Assembly (NCBI GenBank): GCA_963642995.1
Contig: CAVIIZ010000004.1
Location: 1-59,105 of the forward strand
Direction: 5' to 3'
Source of the DNA: CAVAWX01 sp963642995
Lineage (GTDB): Bacteria; Actinomycetota; Coriobacteriia; Coriobacteriales; QAMH01
DNA length: 59,105 bases
The position numbers and the translations under genes were made by a program. Shown here piece by piece: positions 8,186 to 16,146 of the stretch (its first letter is position 1; each line of letters opens with the position of its first letter). Below the pieces are notes generated by a model. The model saw only the letters and a list, made by a program, of their open reading frames with translations, was not told the origin of the DNA and made no database searches.

Positions 8186-8860
8186 CTACATGCTCCACAT
8201 ATAGCCGACGCCGCGCACGGTTTCCAGCCGAACGGCAAGCTGGGCGCCGAGTTTGGCGCGCACGCGGCGCACGTGCACGTCCACGGTGCGCGACCCGCCG
8301 TAGTAGTCGAAGCCCCACACGCGCGAGAGCAGCACGTCGCGGGAGAAGACGTGGCCGGGGTGCGTGACGAGGAAGGCGAGCAGCGCGTATTCCAGATAGG
8401 TGAAGTCCACCGGCTCGCCGTCCACCTTCACCTGGTAGGTGGACAAGTTGATGGACATGCCGTCGACGGAGATGTGGTCGCTTGCCGCGCTGGACTGGCC
8501 GGGCCACAGCAGGCGGCGCAGGCGCACGCCCAGCTCGTCGGGATCGGGCGGGCAGACGATGAAGTCGGCGCGGCTGCAGGCGGGCAGGCGCAGGTGCGCC
8601 ACGCACTCGCGCGGCACGCAGAACAGGGCGGCCAGGCCCGGATGCGCGTCGAGCATCTTCTCGACGGCGACGGCGGCCTTCTCGAGCGTTTGCGCAGACG
8701 GCGCGCACACGATGCAGTCCACCCGGGCGGCGACGGCCTCCGCATCCGAGCTGCGGCACGTGGAAAACTCCGCGTCGAGCGCGGCGACGGCGCCCGCATA
8801 CGGCGCGGGACTCGCCGCGCCGGCCTGCACCAGGGCGACTCGCTTGCGTTGTCCGTCCAT
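8186..8860 (-). CDS. Atypical OmpR-family response regulator, GlnR-like
   Basis: The 224-residue protein has an N-terminal receiver-like domain (about 1-120) and a C-terminal OmpR/PhoB winged-helix domain (about 130-222) with the recognition-helix motif RTVDVHVRRVRAKL and the wing motif VRGVGYMW. The receiver is degenerate: where the phospho-acceptor Asp is expected after the third strand, the sequence is VDCIVCAP, with no Asp at that position, and the usual acidic pair near the N-terminus is missing too. No histidine kinase gene lies nearby. GlnR, the actinobacterial nitrogen regulator, is an orphan OmpR protein of this kind, and this gene follows glnA by 29 bases. The name is withheld because only synteny and domain type support it. 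Start at ATG 8860 with an AAGAGGCGGAG site. Confidence 0.85.
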   Translation of the reverse strand: MDGQRKRVALVQAGAASPAPYAGAVAALDAEFSTCRSSDAEAVAARVDCIVCAPSAQTLEKAAVAVEKMLDAHPGLAALFCVPRECVAHLRLPACSRADFIVCPPDPDELGVRLRRLLWPGQSSAASDHISVDGMSINLSTYQVKVDGEPVDFTYLEYALLAFLVTHPGHVFSRDVLLSRVWGFDYYGGSRTVDVHVRRVRAKLGAQLAVRLETVRGVGYMWSM

Positions 8861-8889
8861 CTCCGCCTCTTCCCTTCCTCGAAAACCCC

Positions 8890-10233
8890 TCAAAGCCTCG
8901 GATAGAGCCGGTCGAGCTCGAAGGGGGTGACCTGGGCGCGGTAGCGCTCCCAGACGGCGCGCTTGTTGGCCACGATGTAGCGGTGCATGTCCTCGCCGAG
9001 CACCTCCTTCATCAGCTGCGAGCCCTCGAAGGCGTCGATGGCCTGCCCGAGGTCCTGCGGCAGCAGCTCGTATCCGGCCTCGCGCAGCTGCCCTGCCGTC
9101 ATCTGCGAGATGTCCGCCTCGTTTTGCGCGGGCAGCGCAAGGCCGTCCTCGACGCCCTTCAACCCGGCGCCCAGCAGCACGGCGAAGGCGAGGTAGGGGT
9201 TGCAGGCCGAATCGGGGCTGCGCAACTCGAAGCGCGCCGAGGCCGCCTTGCCCGGCTTGTAGCTGGGCACGCGCACGAGGGCGCTGCGGTCGCGGCCGCC
9301 CCAGTTCACGCAGGTGGGCGCTTCGTATCCGGGCACGAGGCGCTTGTAGGAGTTCACGAACTGGTTGGTGACGAGCGTGTATTCGGGCGCATACGCCAAA
9401 AGGCCCGCCAGGTAGCGTTTTGCCAGCTCGGAGAGCCCCAGGCCCAGCGGGTCGGCCGCGTCGTGGAAGGCGTTCTCGCCGTCCGCGAACAGCGACTGGT
9501 GCACGTGCATGCCCGAACCCGGCTGGTCGGCGAGCGGCTTTGGCATGAAGCTCGCGTAGACTCCGTGGCGCGCGGCCACCTCCTTCACCACGAGGCGGTA
9601 GGTCATCACGGCGTCTGCCATGGACAGCGCATCGGAAAAGCGCAGGTCGATCTCTTGCTGGCTCGGGGCTATCTCGTGATGCGAGTACTCGACGGGTATG
9701 CCCATCTTCTCCAGGGTGAGTATCGTGTCGCGGCGCAGGTCGCTGCCGGAATCGAGCGGGGTGAGGTCGAAGTAGCCGCCGCGGTCGATGGGCACGGGCG
9801 CGACATCGTCTTCGAAATAGAAGTACTCGACTTCAGGGCCCACGTTGAACTCGTAGCCCGCCTCGGCGGCCTTCTTCAGCATGCGGCGCAAGACGAAGCG
9901 CGGGTCGCCTTCGAAGGGGGCGCCGTCCGGGCTGTAGATGGAGCAGAACATGCGCGCCACGCCGTCGGTGGACGGGCGCCAGGGCAGCACCTGGAAGGTG
10001 GAGGCGTCGGGCACGGCCAGCATGTCGCTTTCGGTCTCGCGCGCAAAGCCCTCGACGGACGCGCCGTCGAAACCCATGCCCTCGCAAAACGCGGACTCGA
10101 GCTCGCTTGGGGTGATGGCAAAGGACTTCATCTGGCCGAGCACGTCGGTGAACCACAGGCGGATGAAGTGGATGTTGCGCTCGTGGACGCTTTTCAGCAC
10201 GTAGTCGCGGTCTGCCGCGTTGGATTCAAACAT
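8890..10233 (-). CDS. glnA: Glutamine synthetase type I (alpha-like)
   Basis: The 447-residue protein makes glutamine from glutamate, ammonia and ATP. It carries the Asp latch GFDGASVEGF (54-63), the metal-site segment VGPEVEYFYF (131-140), the GSGMHVHQSL metal/ATP motif and the NSYKRLVPGYEAP loop. Length and the absence of a NLYDLPPEE-like adenylylation loop near the C-terminus point to the GSI-alpha type, which is not adenylylated but regulated by feedback and transcription. The start is ATG 10233 (MFESNAADRD), preceded by GGGAGG; an upstream in-frame extension would run into the promoter. It is the first gene of the glnA-regulator-NSS transporter group. An imperfect palindrome and a TATCTT -10 candidate lie upstream. 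Confidence 0.97.
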   Translation of the reverse strand: MFESNAADRDYVLKSVHERNIHFIRLWFTDVLGQMKSFAITPSELESAFCEGMGFDGASVEGFARETESDMLAVPDASTFQVLPWRPSTDGVARMFCSIYSPDGAPFEGDPRFVLRRMLKKAAEAGYEFNVGPEVEYFYFEDDVAPVPIDRGGYFDLTPLDSGSDLRRDTILTLEKMGIPVEYSHHEIAPSQQEIDLRFSDALSMADAVMTYRLVVKEVAARHGVYASFMPKPLADQPGSGMHVHQSLFADGENAFHDAADPLGLGLSELAKRYLAGLLAYAPEYTLVTNQFVNSYKRLVPGYEAPTCVNWGGRDRSALVRVPSYKPGKAASARFELRSPDSACNPYLAFAVLLGAGLKGVEDGLALPAQNEADISQMTAGQLREAGYELLPQDLGQAIDAFEGSQLMKEVLGEDMHRYIVANKRAVWERYRAQVTPFELDRLYPRL

Positions 10234-10304
10234 TGCCTCGCCGAAACCTCCCTGCCTGCACGATGCGAAAAACCTACCACGGCCCGCACGGGGCGCGCGT
10301 TGGA

Positions 10305-10338
10305 AAGATAGCGCGCCCATGTGAACGGCAGGTTACAC
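10305..10338 (-). promoter_or_regulatory. Candidate glnA promoter with imperfect palindrome
   Basis: The palindrome-like GTGAACGGCAGGTTACAC occupies 10321-10338 on the plus strand. Read on the minus strand it starts GTGTAAC and contains GTAAC, similar to the GTnAC half site described for actinobacterial GlnR boxes; the second half site (GAAAC) is a poor match. A TATCTT -10 candidate on the minus strand lies at 10305-10310, ten bases downstream, so the palindrome covers the -35 region, where an activator could sit. Assignment to the neighbouring regulator is inference. Confidence 0.35.
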
Positions 10339-10420
10339 GCAATCCCGTCTGCGCGCCCGCCCGCAAGCCCGCCCGGGCGCGCGGCGGCGATGTCGCGCGC
10401 AAAAGGGTGCGTGCAAGCCG

Positions 10421-10426
10421 TATACT
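10421..10426 (+). promoter_or_regulatory. -10 box of a probably leaderless transcript
   Basis: TATACT at 10421-10426 matches the -10 consensus in five of six bases. Its distance to the ATG at 10434 is only seven bases, so transcription would start at or next to the A of the start codon. No ribosome binding site is visible upstream of that ATG, which agrees with leaderless translation. A clear -35 box is not seen. Confidence 0.5.
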
Positions 10427-10433
10427 CTCGCGC

Positions 10434-11579
10434 ATGGCGAAAATCGACCAGATAGAGGCGGTGAGCGACAAGCTCGCCGAGACGACCATCAAGGTGCTGC
10501 CGCACCGTTGCCTGTACATGCGCAACTGGAACTCGAAATGCCGCGCGTGCCTGAACGCGTGCCGCCACGACGCGGTGGCGCGCTCGATGGGCCACATAAA
10601 GATAGACGACGCGTCATGCACGGACTGCGGGGCGTGCGTGTCGGCGTGCCCCACCTCGAGCATGCTCAGCTCGGCGCCGGACGCGGGCTCCATCGTGAGA
10701 AGCGCGCAGGCCTCGGCTGCCGCGTGCGGGGGCAACGCCTTGTTCATGTGCGCGCGCGACGCGGCCGCCACCAGCATCGACACGAGCCGCGTGGTCGTGC
10801 TGCCGTGCCTGGACTACCTCGACGAGTACCTGCTGGCAGGCCTTTTCGCCTACGGGGTGAAGGCCGCGACCCTCATGCGGACCGGCTGCGGGGAATGCGA
10901 GCTGAACGGGCCGGCGCCGCGCTTCGAGCAGATGGTGGGCGAGCTGCGCGAGCTGTTCGAGCTGTGGGGCGTCGAGGGCACATTGCGCCTGACGAAGAAA
11001 GTCCCCGAGGCGCTCGTGGTGAAGCACCGGGAGCGCGTGGCCAACGTGGGCGGCGTGGGCAGGCGCGACGCGTTCAAGGACGCGGGCAACCAGGTCGTGG
11101 GCTTCATCACCCAGGCCGTGAGCGAAAGCGTGGACAGGCACGCGGGCAAGACGCCGACGAGGAAGAGAGACGAGCGCGTGATCGTGCGCATGGAGGAGCG
11201 CTTCGACGTGGGCACCTACCGCTCGGCGCGGCTTCTGAAGATGCTCGACCGCATCGGGACGCGCCCGCGCGGCAAGTGCGTGGAGAGCCGCTTTTGGGCA
11301 GATTTGTCCATCGACGAGGCGCGTTGCCGCTACTGCGGGATGTGCGCCCAGAACTGCATCACGCAGGCCCTGCGCTTTGCCCAAGACGACGAGAAGGCCG
11401 GCACGCTCGTCTTCCAGCCCGCGAAATGCGTCGGCTGCCGGCTGTGCCGCGACGCGTGCCTGTCGCATGCCATGGTCTACAGCACGACGGTGAAGGCAGA
11501 CGACCTCGACGAGGGCGTGGTGAAGGTGCTCTACGAGGACAAGAAGGACCCGCTGCTGAACCCGCTGCTGCCGAGATAG
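10434..11579 (+). CDS. Multi-cluster 4Fe-4S protein (polyferredoxin-like)
   Basis: The 381-residue protein has four ferredoxin-like cysteine groups: Cys 36, 39, 43 with Cys 26 nearby; Cys 62, 65, 68, 72 in CTDCGACVSACP; Cys 298, 301, 304, 308 in CRYCGMCAQNC; and Cys 332, 335, 338, 342 in CVGCRLCRDAC. Between them is a region of about 200 residues with VVVLPCLDYLDEYLL and MRTGCGECEL, which recalls the fold of hydrogenase/heterodisulfide-reductase iron-sulfur subunits (MvhD-like) though the match is by eye only. No membrane helix or signal peptide is seen, so it should be cytoplasmic. An electron-transfer role is well supported; partner and substrate are unknown. It diverges from glnA. The start at ATG 10434 is chosen because the -10 box ends eight bases upstream. 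Confidence 0.88.
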   Translation: MAKIDQIEAVSDKLAETTIKVLPHRCLYMRNWNSKCRACLNACRHDAVARSMGHIKIDDASCTDCGACVSACPTSSMLSSAPDAGSIVRSAQASAAACGGNALFMCARDAAATSIDTSRVVVLPCLDYLDEYLLAGLFAYGVKAATLMRTGCGECELNGPAPRFEQMVGELRELFELWGVEGTLRLTKKVPEALVVKHRERVANVGGVGRRDAFKDAGNQVVGFITQAVSESVDRHAGKTPTRKRDERVIVRMEERFDVGTYRSARLLKMLDRIGTRPRGKCVESRFWADLSIDEARCRYCGMCAQNCITQALRFAQDDEKAGTLVFQPAKCVGCRLCRDACLSHAMVYSTTVKADDLDEGVVKVLYEDKKDPLLNPLLPR

Positions 11580-11707
11580 CGGGCAAGGCGCGCCGCAGAC
11601 GATGCGGGAAAGGCTTCGGTGGCTCACGCAAAGCCCGAAGGGCCGTTTGCCGTGGTGTACAATGCGAACGCGTGCGAAGAGCAAATCCGGGAAAAGGGAG
11701 CATCCAA

Positions 11708-12304
11708 ATGGCCGCATCCGAGCAAGGACATCCGAAGACTTCCAAGAAAGCGGTGCTGTTGTCTGCAATTGCAGTTGTCATCGCCGTCGTCGTCGCCGTG
11801 GGGGCAATGCTGACGACCTCGCCGGAGCACGACGCGGACGCGAAAGACATCAAGGACACGTATTACGAATACAACGACCACGGCTGGATACTCAGGGCAT
11901 GCGTCTACGACGACGGGGTCAGCGGCTTCATCGAGTTCAAAGAGGGTATGGAAATAGAGTTGAGCCATGCGTACAACCAGAAGAACAAGTTGACGAGCAT
12001 CGGCGGAACGGCCTTGAAAGACATCGTCAAGTTCAAGGGCGGGGGGTACGTCGAGAGCTTCTTCTTCACAAGAGACGATGCTCTTTGGCATTGGAGCAGG
12101 ATTATCGGCAAGGACATGGAGCTGGTGCTTCACGCGAATGCGAAGGGAAGCGGAAACGCCCACGTCAAATTCGTGGAGATGAACGACGATTCGCACGAGA
12201 TGAGCATATCGGGCGATTCGCTTGAAGAGCACAGCGTCGGAAACGCCTATTTCGACTCTGCCAAAGGCGCTGCGGGGGTGAAGAGGATCGAGTGGTACTC
12301 GTAG
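11708..12304 (+). CDS. Membrane-anchored hypothetical protein
   Basis: The 198-residue product has a short Lys/Ser/Thr-rich cytoplasmic start, one hydrophobic segment (about residues 14-36, Ala/Val/Ile-rich) and an extracytoplasmic domain of about 160 residues rich in Asp, Lys and His, beginning near TTSPEHDAD. No cysteine lies at the end of the hydrophobic segment in lipobox context, so it is a signal anchor or signal peptide rather than a lipoprotein. The family is not recognised. Base composition in the second half is visibly lower in G+C than in the neighbouring genes, which may mean transfer or weak codon selection. The start at ATG 11708 follows an AAAAGGGAG site; TACAAT at 11657-11662 is a possible -10 box. 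It follows the Fe-S protein gene by 128 bases. Confidence 0.7.
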   Translation: MAASEQGHPKTSKKAVLLSAIAVVIAVVVAVGAMLTTSPEHDADAKDIKDTYYEYNDHGWILRACVYDDGVSGFIEFKEGMEIELSHAYNQKNKLTSIGGTALKDIVKFKGGGYVESFFFTRDDALWHWSRIIGKDMELVLHANAKGSGNAHVKFVEMNDDSHEMSISGDSLEEHSVGNAYFDSAKGAAGVKRIEWYS

Positions 12305-12388
12305 GGAAAGAGGGCAGTTCCGACAGAAGTTCACTTGAGACGAGGACCAAACGCGGCGTCGTGAACCTGGTCTTCGACAAAAACTTGG

Positions 12389-13216
12389 CTACCTGCAGGC
12401 GTTCGGCAAAGTAGAAGTTCTACTACGACGACGGGCGGGGAGATAGCAGTCGTAGCGGACGGCCTTGCCGGATAGGGAGTAGTCGGGTTTTCTGCCCGCC
12501 AGCGGCGCGCCCTTGGCCGGGCGCTTCACCACGATTTTCCTCGGGCCGGCCGCAAACGCGGCATCGAGCAAGGCCTCCTCGTCGCCGCCGTCGCAGGGCG
12601 CCTCCAGGCGCTGCAGGAGCTGGAACTTCTTCTTCACCGCCGCGCTCTTGCGGCGGGCGGGGAACATGGGGTCGAGCACGACGACGTCCGGCGGCGCGTC
12701 GAGGTGGCGCATCGCGGGGATGCTGTCGCGTTCGTGCAGGCGCATGCGCGAGGCGGCCTCGCACAGGACGGGATCGCCCGACGCCCGCCCGAGCGCATCG
12801 GAGAGAAGCGCCGCGATCGTCGGGTCGCGTTCGTAGAGGTCCACCGTGAAGCCGGCCGCCGCCAAGAGGAACGAATCCTCGCCCAAGCCGGCCGTCGCGT
12901 CGAGCGCCGACAGCGGCCTGCCGCACCCCTTCACCTTCGCCGCGCGCACCACGAGCTCGCCTTGCAGGCGTCCGGAGCGCATGCGACAGGCGAGATGCGA
13001 GAAGCCGGCGCGCAGCTCGAGGACGCCGTCTGTGAGGAAGAGGCCGTTTCCGTCGCGTTCGAGGCGGGGCGCGCCGCCGGCTTGGGAGACGTCCTTGCCG
13101 CCGGCACGAAAGGAGGCGAGGCCGCAGCCGGGGGCTGCGACGGCTCCCTGCGGCACATGCACGCGCGCCCCGCAGCCTCTCCCGCCGCCCGCATCGAACG
13201 CCTCCCCCGCCGGCAT
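12389..13216 (-). CDS. rsmJ: 16S rRNA (guanine-N2)-methyltransferase RsmJ
   Basis: This 275-residue class I methyltransferase matches the RsmJ (YhiQ) pattern, the enzyme that methylates G1516 (E. coli numbering) of 16S rRNA using S-adenosylmethionine. The SAM-binding motif I is DATAGLGEDSF (106-116) with the acidic end of strand two at LYERD (127-131). The family signature VLDPMFPARRKSAAVKKKF (180-198) and the C-terminal VKRPAKGAPLAGRKPDYS (230-247) are both present. The first ~50 residues are variable. The ATG at 13216 lies eight bases after the cysK stop; a GTG at 13222 is an alternative start. No strong ribosome binding site is visible, so translation may be coupled to cysK. The last 14 residues are Arg/Ser/Thr-rich and not conserved. 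Confidence 0.88.
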   Translation of the reverse strand: MPAGEAFDAGGGRGCGARVHVPQGAVAAPGCGLASFRAGGKDVSQAGGAPRLERDGNGLFLTDGVLELRAGFSHLACRMRSGRLQGELVVRAAKVKGCGRPLSALDATAGLGEDSFLLAAAGFTVDLYERDPTIAALLSDALGRASGDPVLCEAASRMRLHERDSIPAMRHLDAPPDVVVLDPMFPARRKSAAVKKKFQLLQRLEAPCDGGDEEALLDAAFAAGPRKIVVKRPAKGAPLAGRKPDYSLSGKAVRYDCYLPARRRSRTSTLPNACR

Positions 13217-13223
13217 GCGCACC

Positions 13224-14138
13224 CTAGTCGTCGAAGTCGAGCATGGACAGGTAGCGCTCGCCGGTGTCGGGCAGCAAGGCGACGATGTTCTCGCCCGCGA
13301 ACTCGTCGCGGCACGCCAGGCGCGCCGCGGCCTCGGCGGCGGCACCTGCCGAGATGCCGACGAAGATGCCCTGCTCGCGCGCGAGGCGCTTCTGGCGCTC
13401 CATGGCCTCGTCGCTGGAGACGTGCACGACCTCGTCGTAGATGCCCCGGTCGAGGATGTCGGGGACGAAGCCGGCCATGATGCCCTGGATCTTGTGCGCG
13501 CCGTGCGGGCCGCCCTCGAGCACGCGCGACTCGTCGGGCTCGACGGCAAACACCTTCACCTGCGGGTCTTGCTCGCGCAGGTACTTGGCCGTGCCCGTGA
13601 GCGTGCCGCCCGTGCCGACACCTGCCACGAATGCCGCGACCTCGCCGTCCGTGTCGCGCCAGATTTCCGGGCCGGTCGTCTTGTAGTGGGCCTCGACGTT
13701 CACCTCGTTCACGAACTGCCCGGGTGCGAAGCTGTTGGGGGTGGCCGCGAGCAGCTTGGCGGCCTCCTCGTTTGCCTGCGGCACGCCGCCGTCCACGAGG
13801 CGCAGCTCGGCGCCGTAGGCCGAGATGAGCTTGCGGCGCTCGACGGACATGGAGGCGGGCATGAAGATGATGGTCTTCAGGCCGTAGGCCGCGCCTATCA
13901 TGGCAAGGCCGACGCCCGTGTTGCCGGAAGTGGACTCGATGATGGCGGTGTCGGAGTCTATCTCGCCTTTCTCCAGCCCGTCGTCGATGATGGCCTTCGC
14001 GACGCGGTCTTTCACCGAGCCGCCGGGATTCGTGTACTCGAGCTTGCCGAAAACCCGCGCCTTGCCGCCCACCGCCAACTCTATGAGCGGCGTGTTGCCG
14101 ACGAGCTCGTCGATGCGCTTGAGTGCCTTCACTGCCAT
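13224..14138 (-). CDS. cysK: Cysteine synthase (O-acetylserine sulfhydrylase)
   Basis: The 304-residue PLP enzyme converts O-acetylserine and sulfide into cysteine and acetate. The PLP lysine is Lys43 in NPGGSVKDR, the substrate loop STSGNTG is at 69-75, and GTGGTLTG, which holds the PLP phosphate, follows near 170. All active-site motifs are intact and the length is normal for CysK. The start is ATG 14138 with an AAGGTGAGG site; the long upstream frame is non-conserved. The gene has its own well-formed promoter and an inverted repeat upstream. No serine acetyltransferase gene is nearby. rsmJ follows directly and is probably co-transcribed. Confidence 0.96.
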   Translation of the reverse strand: MAVKALKRIDELVGNTPLIELAVGGKARVFGKLEYTNPGGSVKDRVAKAIIDDGLEKGEIDSDTAIIESTSGNTGVGLAMIGAAYGLKTIIFMPASMSVERRKLISAYGAELRLVDGGVPQANEEAAKLLAATPNSFAPGQFVNEVNVEAHYKTTGPEIWRDTDGEVAAFVAGVGTGGTLTGTAKYLREQDPQVKVFAVEPDESRVLEGGPHGAHKIQGIMAGFVPDILDRGIYDEVVHVSSDEAMERQKRLAREQGIFVGISAGAAAEAAARLACRDEFAGENIVALLPDTGERYLSMLDFDD

Positions 14139-14295
14139 GTCCCTCACCTTTCCCTTGCCCGGCGCCGTCGCGCACGGAAAGCAGAATCCGCGCCTCAGCC
14201 CGGGCGCGTCGTTGCCGAACCGTCTTCGCGCACGCGAGCCGAGCCGAATGCCGTATGCGCGCCTCCGGCCTCTCCTCGCCGGGGGCATCTCGCGC

Positions 14296-14353
14296 ATTAT
14301 TTGCCCCGCGCCGCGTTGTGTCAAGAAAATTCCTAGTATATTGATAGGAATTT
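14296..14353 (-). promoter_or_regulatory. cysK promoter with upstream operator-like inverted repeat
   Basis: On the minus strand TTGACA (14319-14324) is followed after exactly 17 bases by AATAAT (14296-14301), the best sigma-70-type promoter seen in the window. Directly upstream of the -35 box lies a perfect inverted repeat, AAATTCCTA and TAGGAATTT, at 14327-14353 with a 9-base spacer. The core resembles the ATTCC-N-GGAAT type of site described for Rrf2-family regulators of cysteine metabolism such as CymR; that assignment is inference. The leader to the cysK start is about 150 bases. Confidence 0.75.
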
Positions 14354-14437
14354 AACATGGAATGCTCCGAAGCCGCCCCTCGCACAAGCCGCCGGGAGCG
14401 GCCGAGGTGAAGAGGCGCGGGGGACAGGGCCTTTCCT

Positions 14438-15877
14438 TCACAAAGCCGAAAGCTCGCGCACCTGCGCCCACAGACCGCCGGGCAGCTCGCCTGCCGCCGC
14501 ATCGGCCTTCTCGCCCATGCCGTGCGCCGCGAGGAAGAGACGGCCGCGCGCATCCTTTGCCAGCGAAAGCCCCGCCACGCCCGTCTTGGAGCGGTAGGGC
14601 TTGGACATGCCGCCGTCGATGCAGATGAAACGCCCGTCGCACTTCACGGGGTCCTCGCCGTCCTTCACCTTGACCGGCACGTGCCCGCAGACGATGCGCG
14701 AGCGGCCTGCGTCCATGCCGAAGTCCTCGAAGATGCGCCCGAGCACCTGCGCGTCGGCGCACAAGGTGTAGAAGGGGTTCTTCTCCTCTGCGCGCGCAGC
14801 CTTGTCGGCCACGTAGTACAGCTCGAAGGTGGCCATCTTGGATTTTGCGAACAGCGGCGAGCCCGGGCCTAGCCACAGGTACCACAGCAAATCGAGCCCG
14901 CGGCGACGCTCCTCGGGCCCGGCCGCGTCGAAGGCGGCGCGCACCTGCGCGTCCACGGCGTCGAAGAGCGCGCGGCCCCGATAGCGCCGGCCGAACAGCT
15001 CGACTTCCCGCAGCTGCCCGTCGGCGTCCAGGGGCACGCAGGCATGGAAGAGCAGCAAGTCGCCGCAGATCTTGTAGAGGGAACCCCGGTCGAGGAAAAC
15101 GCGGATGTGGCGCTGGAGCTTCTCGCAGCCGGTGAAGGCGGCCACGAGCGCGTCGAGTGCCTCCTGCTCGCCGGCGCTCAAGCGGCAGGGGTCGGACGCG
15201 TCCACCGTGGGAAAAACGGGGTCGAGCAGCTCGTGGACACGTCCATCGATCTCCACCGTGCCGTGCGCGAAATCGACACGCGCGAGCAGGTCGCGGCCGG
15301 CCAGGCCGAAAGAGGGGTTGCGCGCGATGAGGGCGGCCTCGACTTTGAACTGGATGATGGCCATGGCCTTCTGGATTTTCACGTGGCGCACGGCCTCGGC
15401 ATCCGGCAACGCGGGCGAGCCTTTCAACCCGAAGGCCGCGCACGGGTCGTCCGCATAGGCGGACAAGGCGAACCCGGACAGCGCGGACAGGTCGACGCCG
15501 TACGTGTCCTCGAGCACCGAGAGGTTGCCGTAGCGCGCGCAGATGCGCACCACATGCGCGATGCAGCTCGGGTGGCCTGCCGCCGCGCCCATCCACACGA
15601 TGTCGTGGTTGCCCCACTGGATATCGGCGTCCGGCGCCGCGGCGAGCATGTCCATGACCGCGTCGGGCGCAGGCCCTCGGTCGTAGACGTCGCCCACGAA
15701 GTGCAAGGCGCCCAGGCCGCCGTCGCAGGAACAGACGCTGTCCACGACGCGCGAGGCCTGCTCGTACTCGCCGTGTATGTCCGAGAGGAACAGCTCGGCC
15801 GGCCCTTCGAAGGGCGCCGGGGCAGGGTCTCCCTCCCCGCTTGCGCGCAGCCGCGTGTCCACTGCCGTCTTCGCCAT
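14438..15877 (-). CDS. fbp: Fructose-1,6-bisphosphatase, class III
   Basis: The 479-residue protein is a class III (Firmicutes-type) fructose-1,6-bisphosphatase of the metallophosphatase superfamily, the gluconeogenic step giving fructose 6-phosphate. Metal-binding motifs appear in order: LSDIHGEYEQ, FVGDVYDRGPAPD, WGNHDIVWMGA and CGHVPVKVKDGEDP followed by FICIDGGMSKPY. Bacillus Fbp is about 640-670 residues, so this is a shorter version. The start at ATG 15877 is preferred: it has AGAGGAG nine bases upstream and a TAGAAT -10 candidate at 15962-15967, whereas the in-frame GTG at 15961 lies upstream of the site and next to that -10 box. It is followed by cysK on the same strand, 300 bases on. 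Confidence 0.9.
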   Translation of the reverse strand: MAKTAVDTRLRASGEGDPAPAPFEGPAELFLSDIHGEYEQASRVVDSVCSCDGGLGALHFVGDVYDRGPAPDAVMDMLAAAPDADIQWGNHDIVWMGAAAGHPSCIAHVVRICARYGNLSVLEDTYGVDLSALSGFALSAYADDPCAAFGLKGSPALPDAEAVRHVKIQKAMAIIQFKVEAALIARNPSFGLAGRDLLARVDFAHGTVEIDGRVHELLDPVFPTVDASDPCRLSAGEQEALDALVAAFTGCEKLQRHIRVFLDRGSLYKICGDLLLFHACVPLDADGQLREVELFGRRYRGRALFDAVDAQVRAAFDAAGPEERRRGLDLLWYLWLGPGSPLFAKSKMATFELYYVADKAARAEEKNPFYTLCADAQVLGRIFEDFGMDAGRSRIVCGHVPVKVKDGEDPVKCDGRFICIDGGMSKPYRSKTGVAGLSLAKDARGRLFLAAHGMGEKADAAAGELPGGLWAQVRELSAL

Positions 15878-16146
15878 CTTCACCATCTCCTCTATCGTCG
15901 AAGCTGCGCCGTCGCGTCCGTTGCCGCAAGCCGTGCAGCCCGCGCGTCGCCGTATCGCCACATTCTAGCGAAGCGATGCGCCGTATACTCGAAGGCGGTC
16001 TTTCCGCGCGCCTGGGCCGAGGGGCGCACGGGCGACGGGCGAAGGCGCGACGAGGCGCCCCGCGCGCAGAAAACGCACATTGCGAAGAAAACGGGAAAGG
16101 CGTACGGCGCGCGCAGATGAAAGGCGCGGCACGTGAAAGGACGCAC

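Noticed and set aside
12305..12388. Gene fragment between the membrane-anchored protein and rsmJ
   Set aside because: A short plus-strand frame is open there, but it has no start signal and no recognisable motif.
15877..15961. GTG at 15961 as the start of fructose-bisphosphatase
   Set aside because: It lies beside a -10 candidate (15962-15967) and has no ribosome binding site, while ATG 15877 has AGAGGAG at the right distance.
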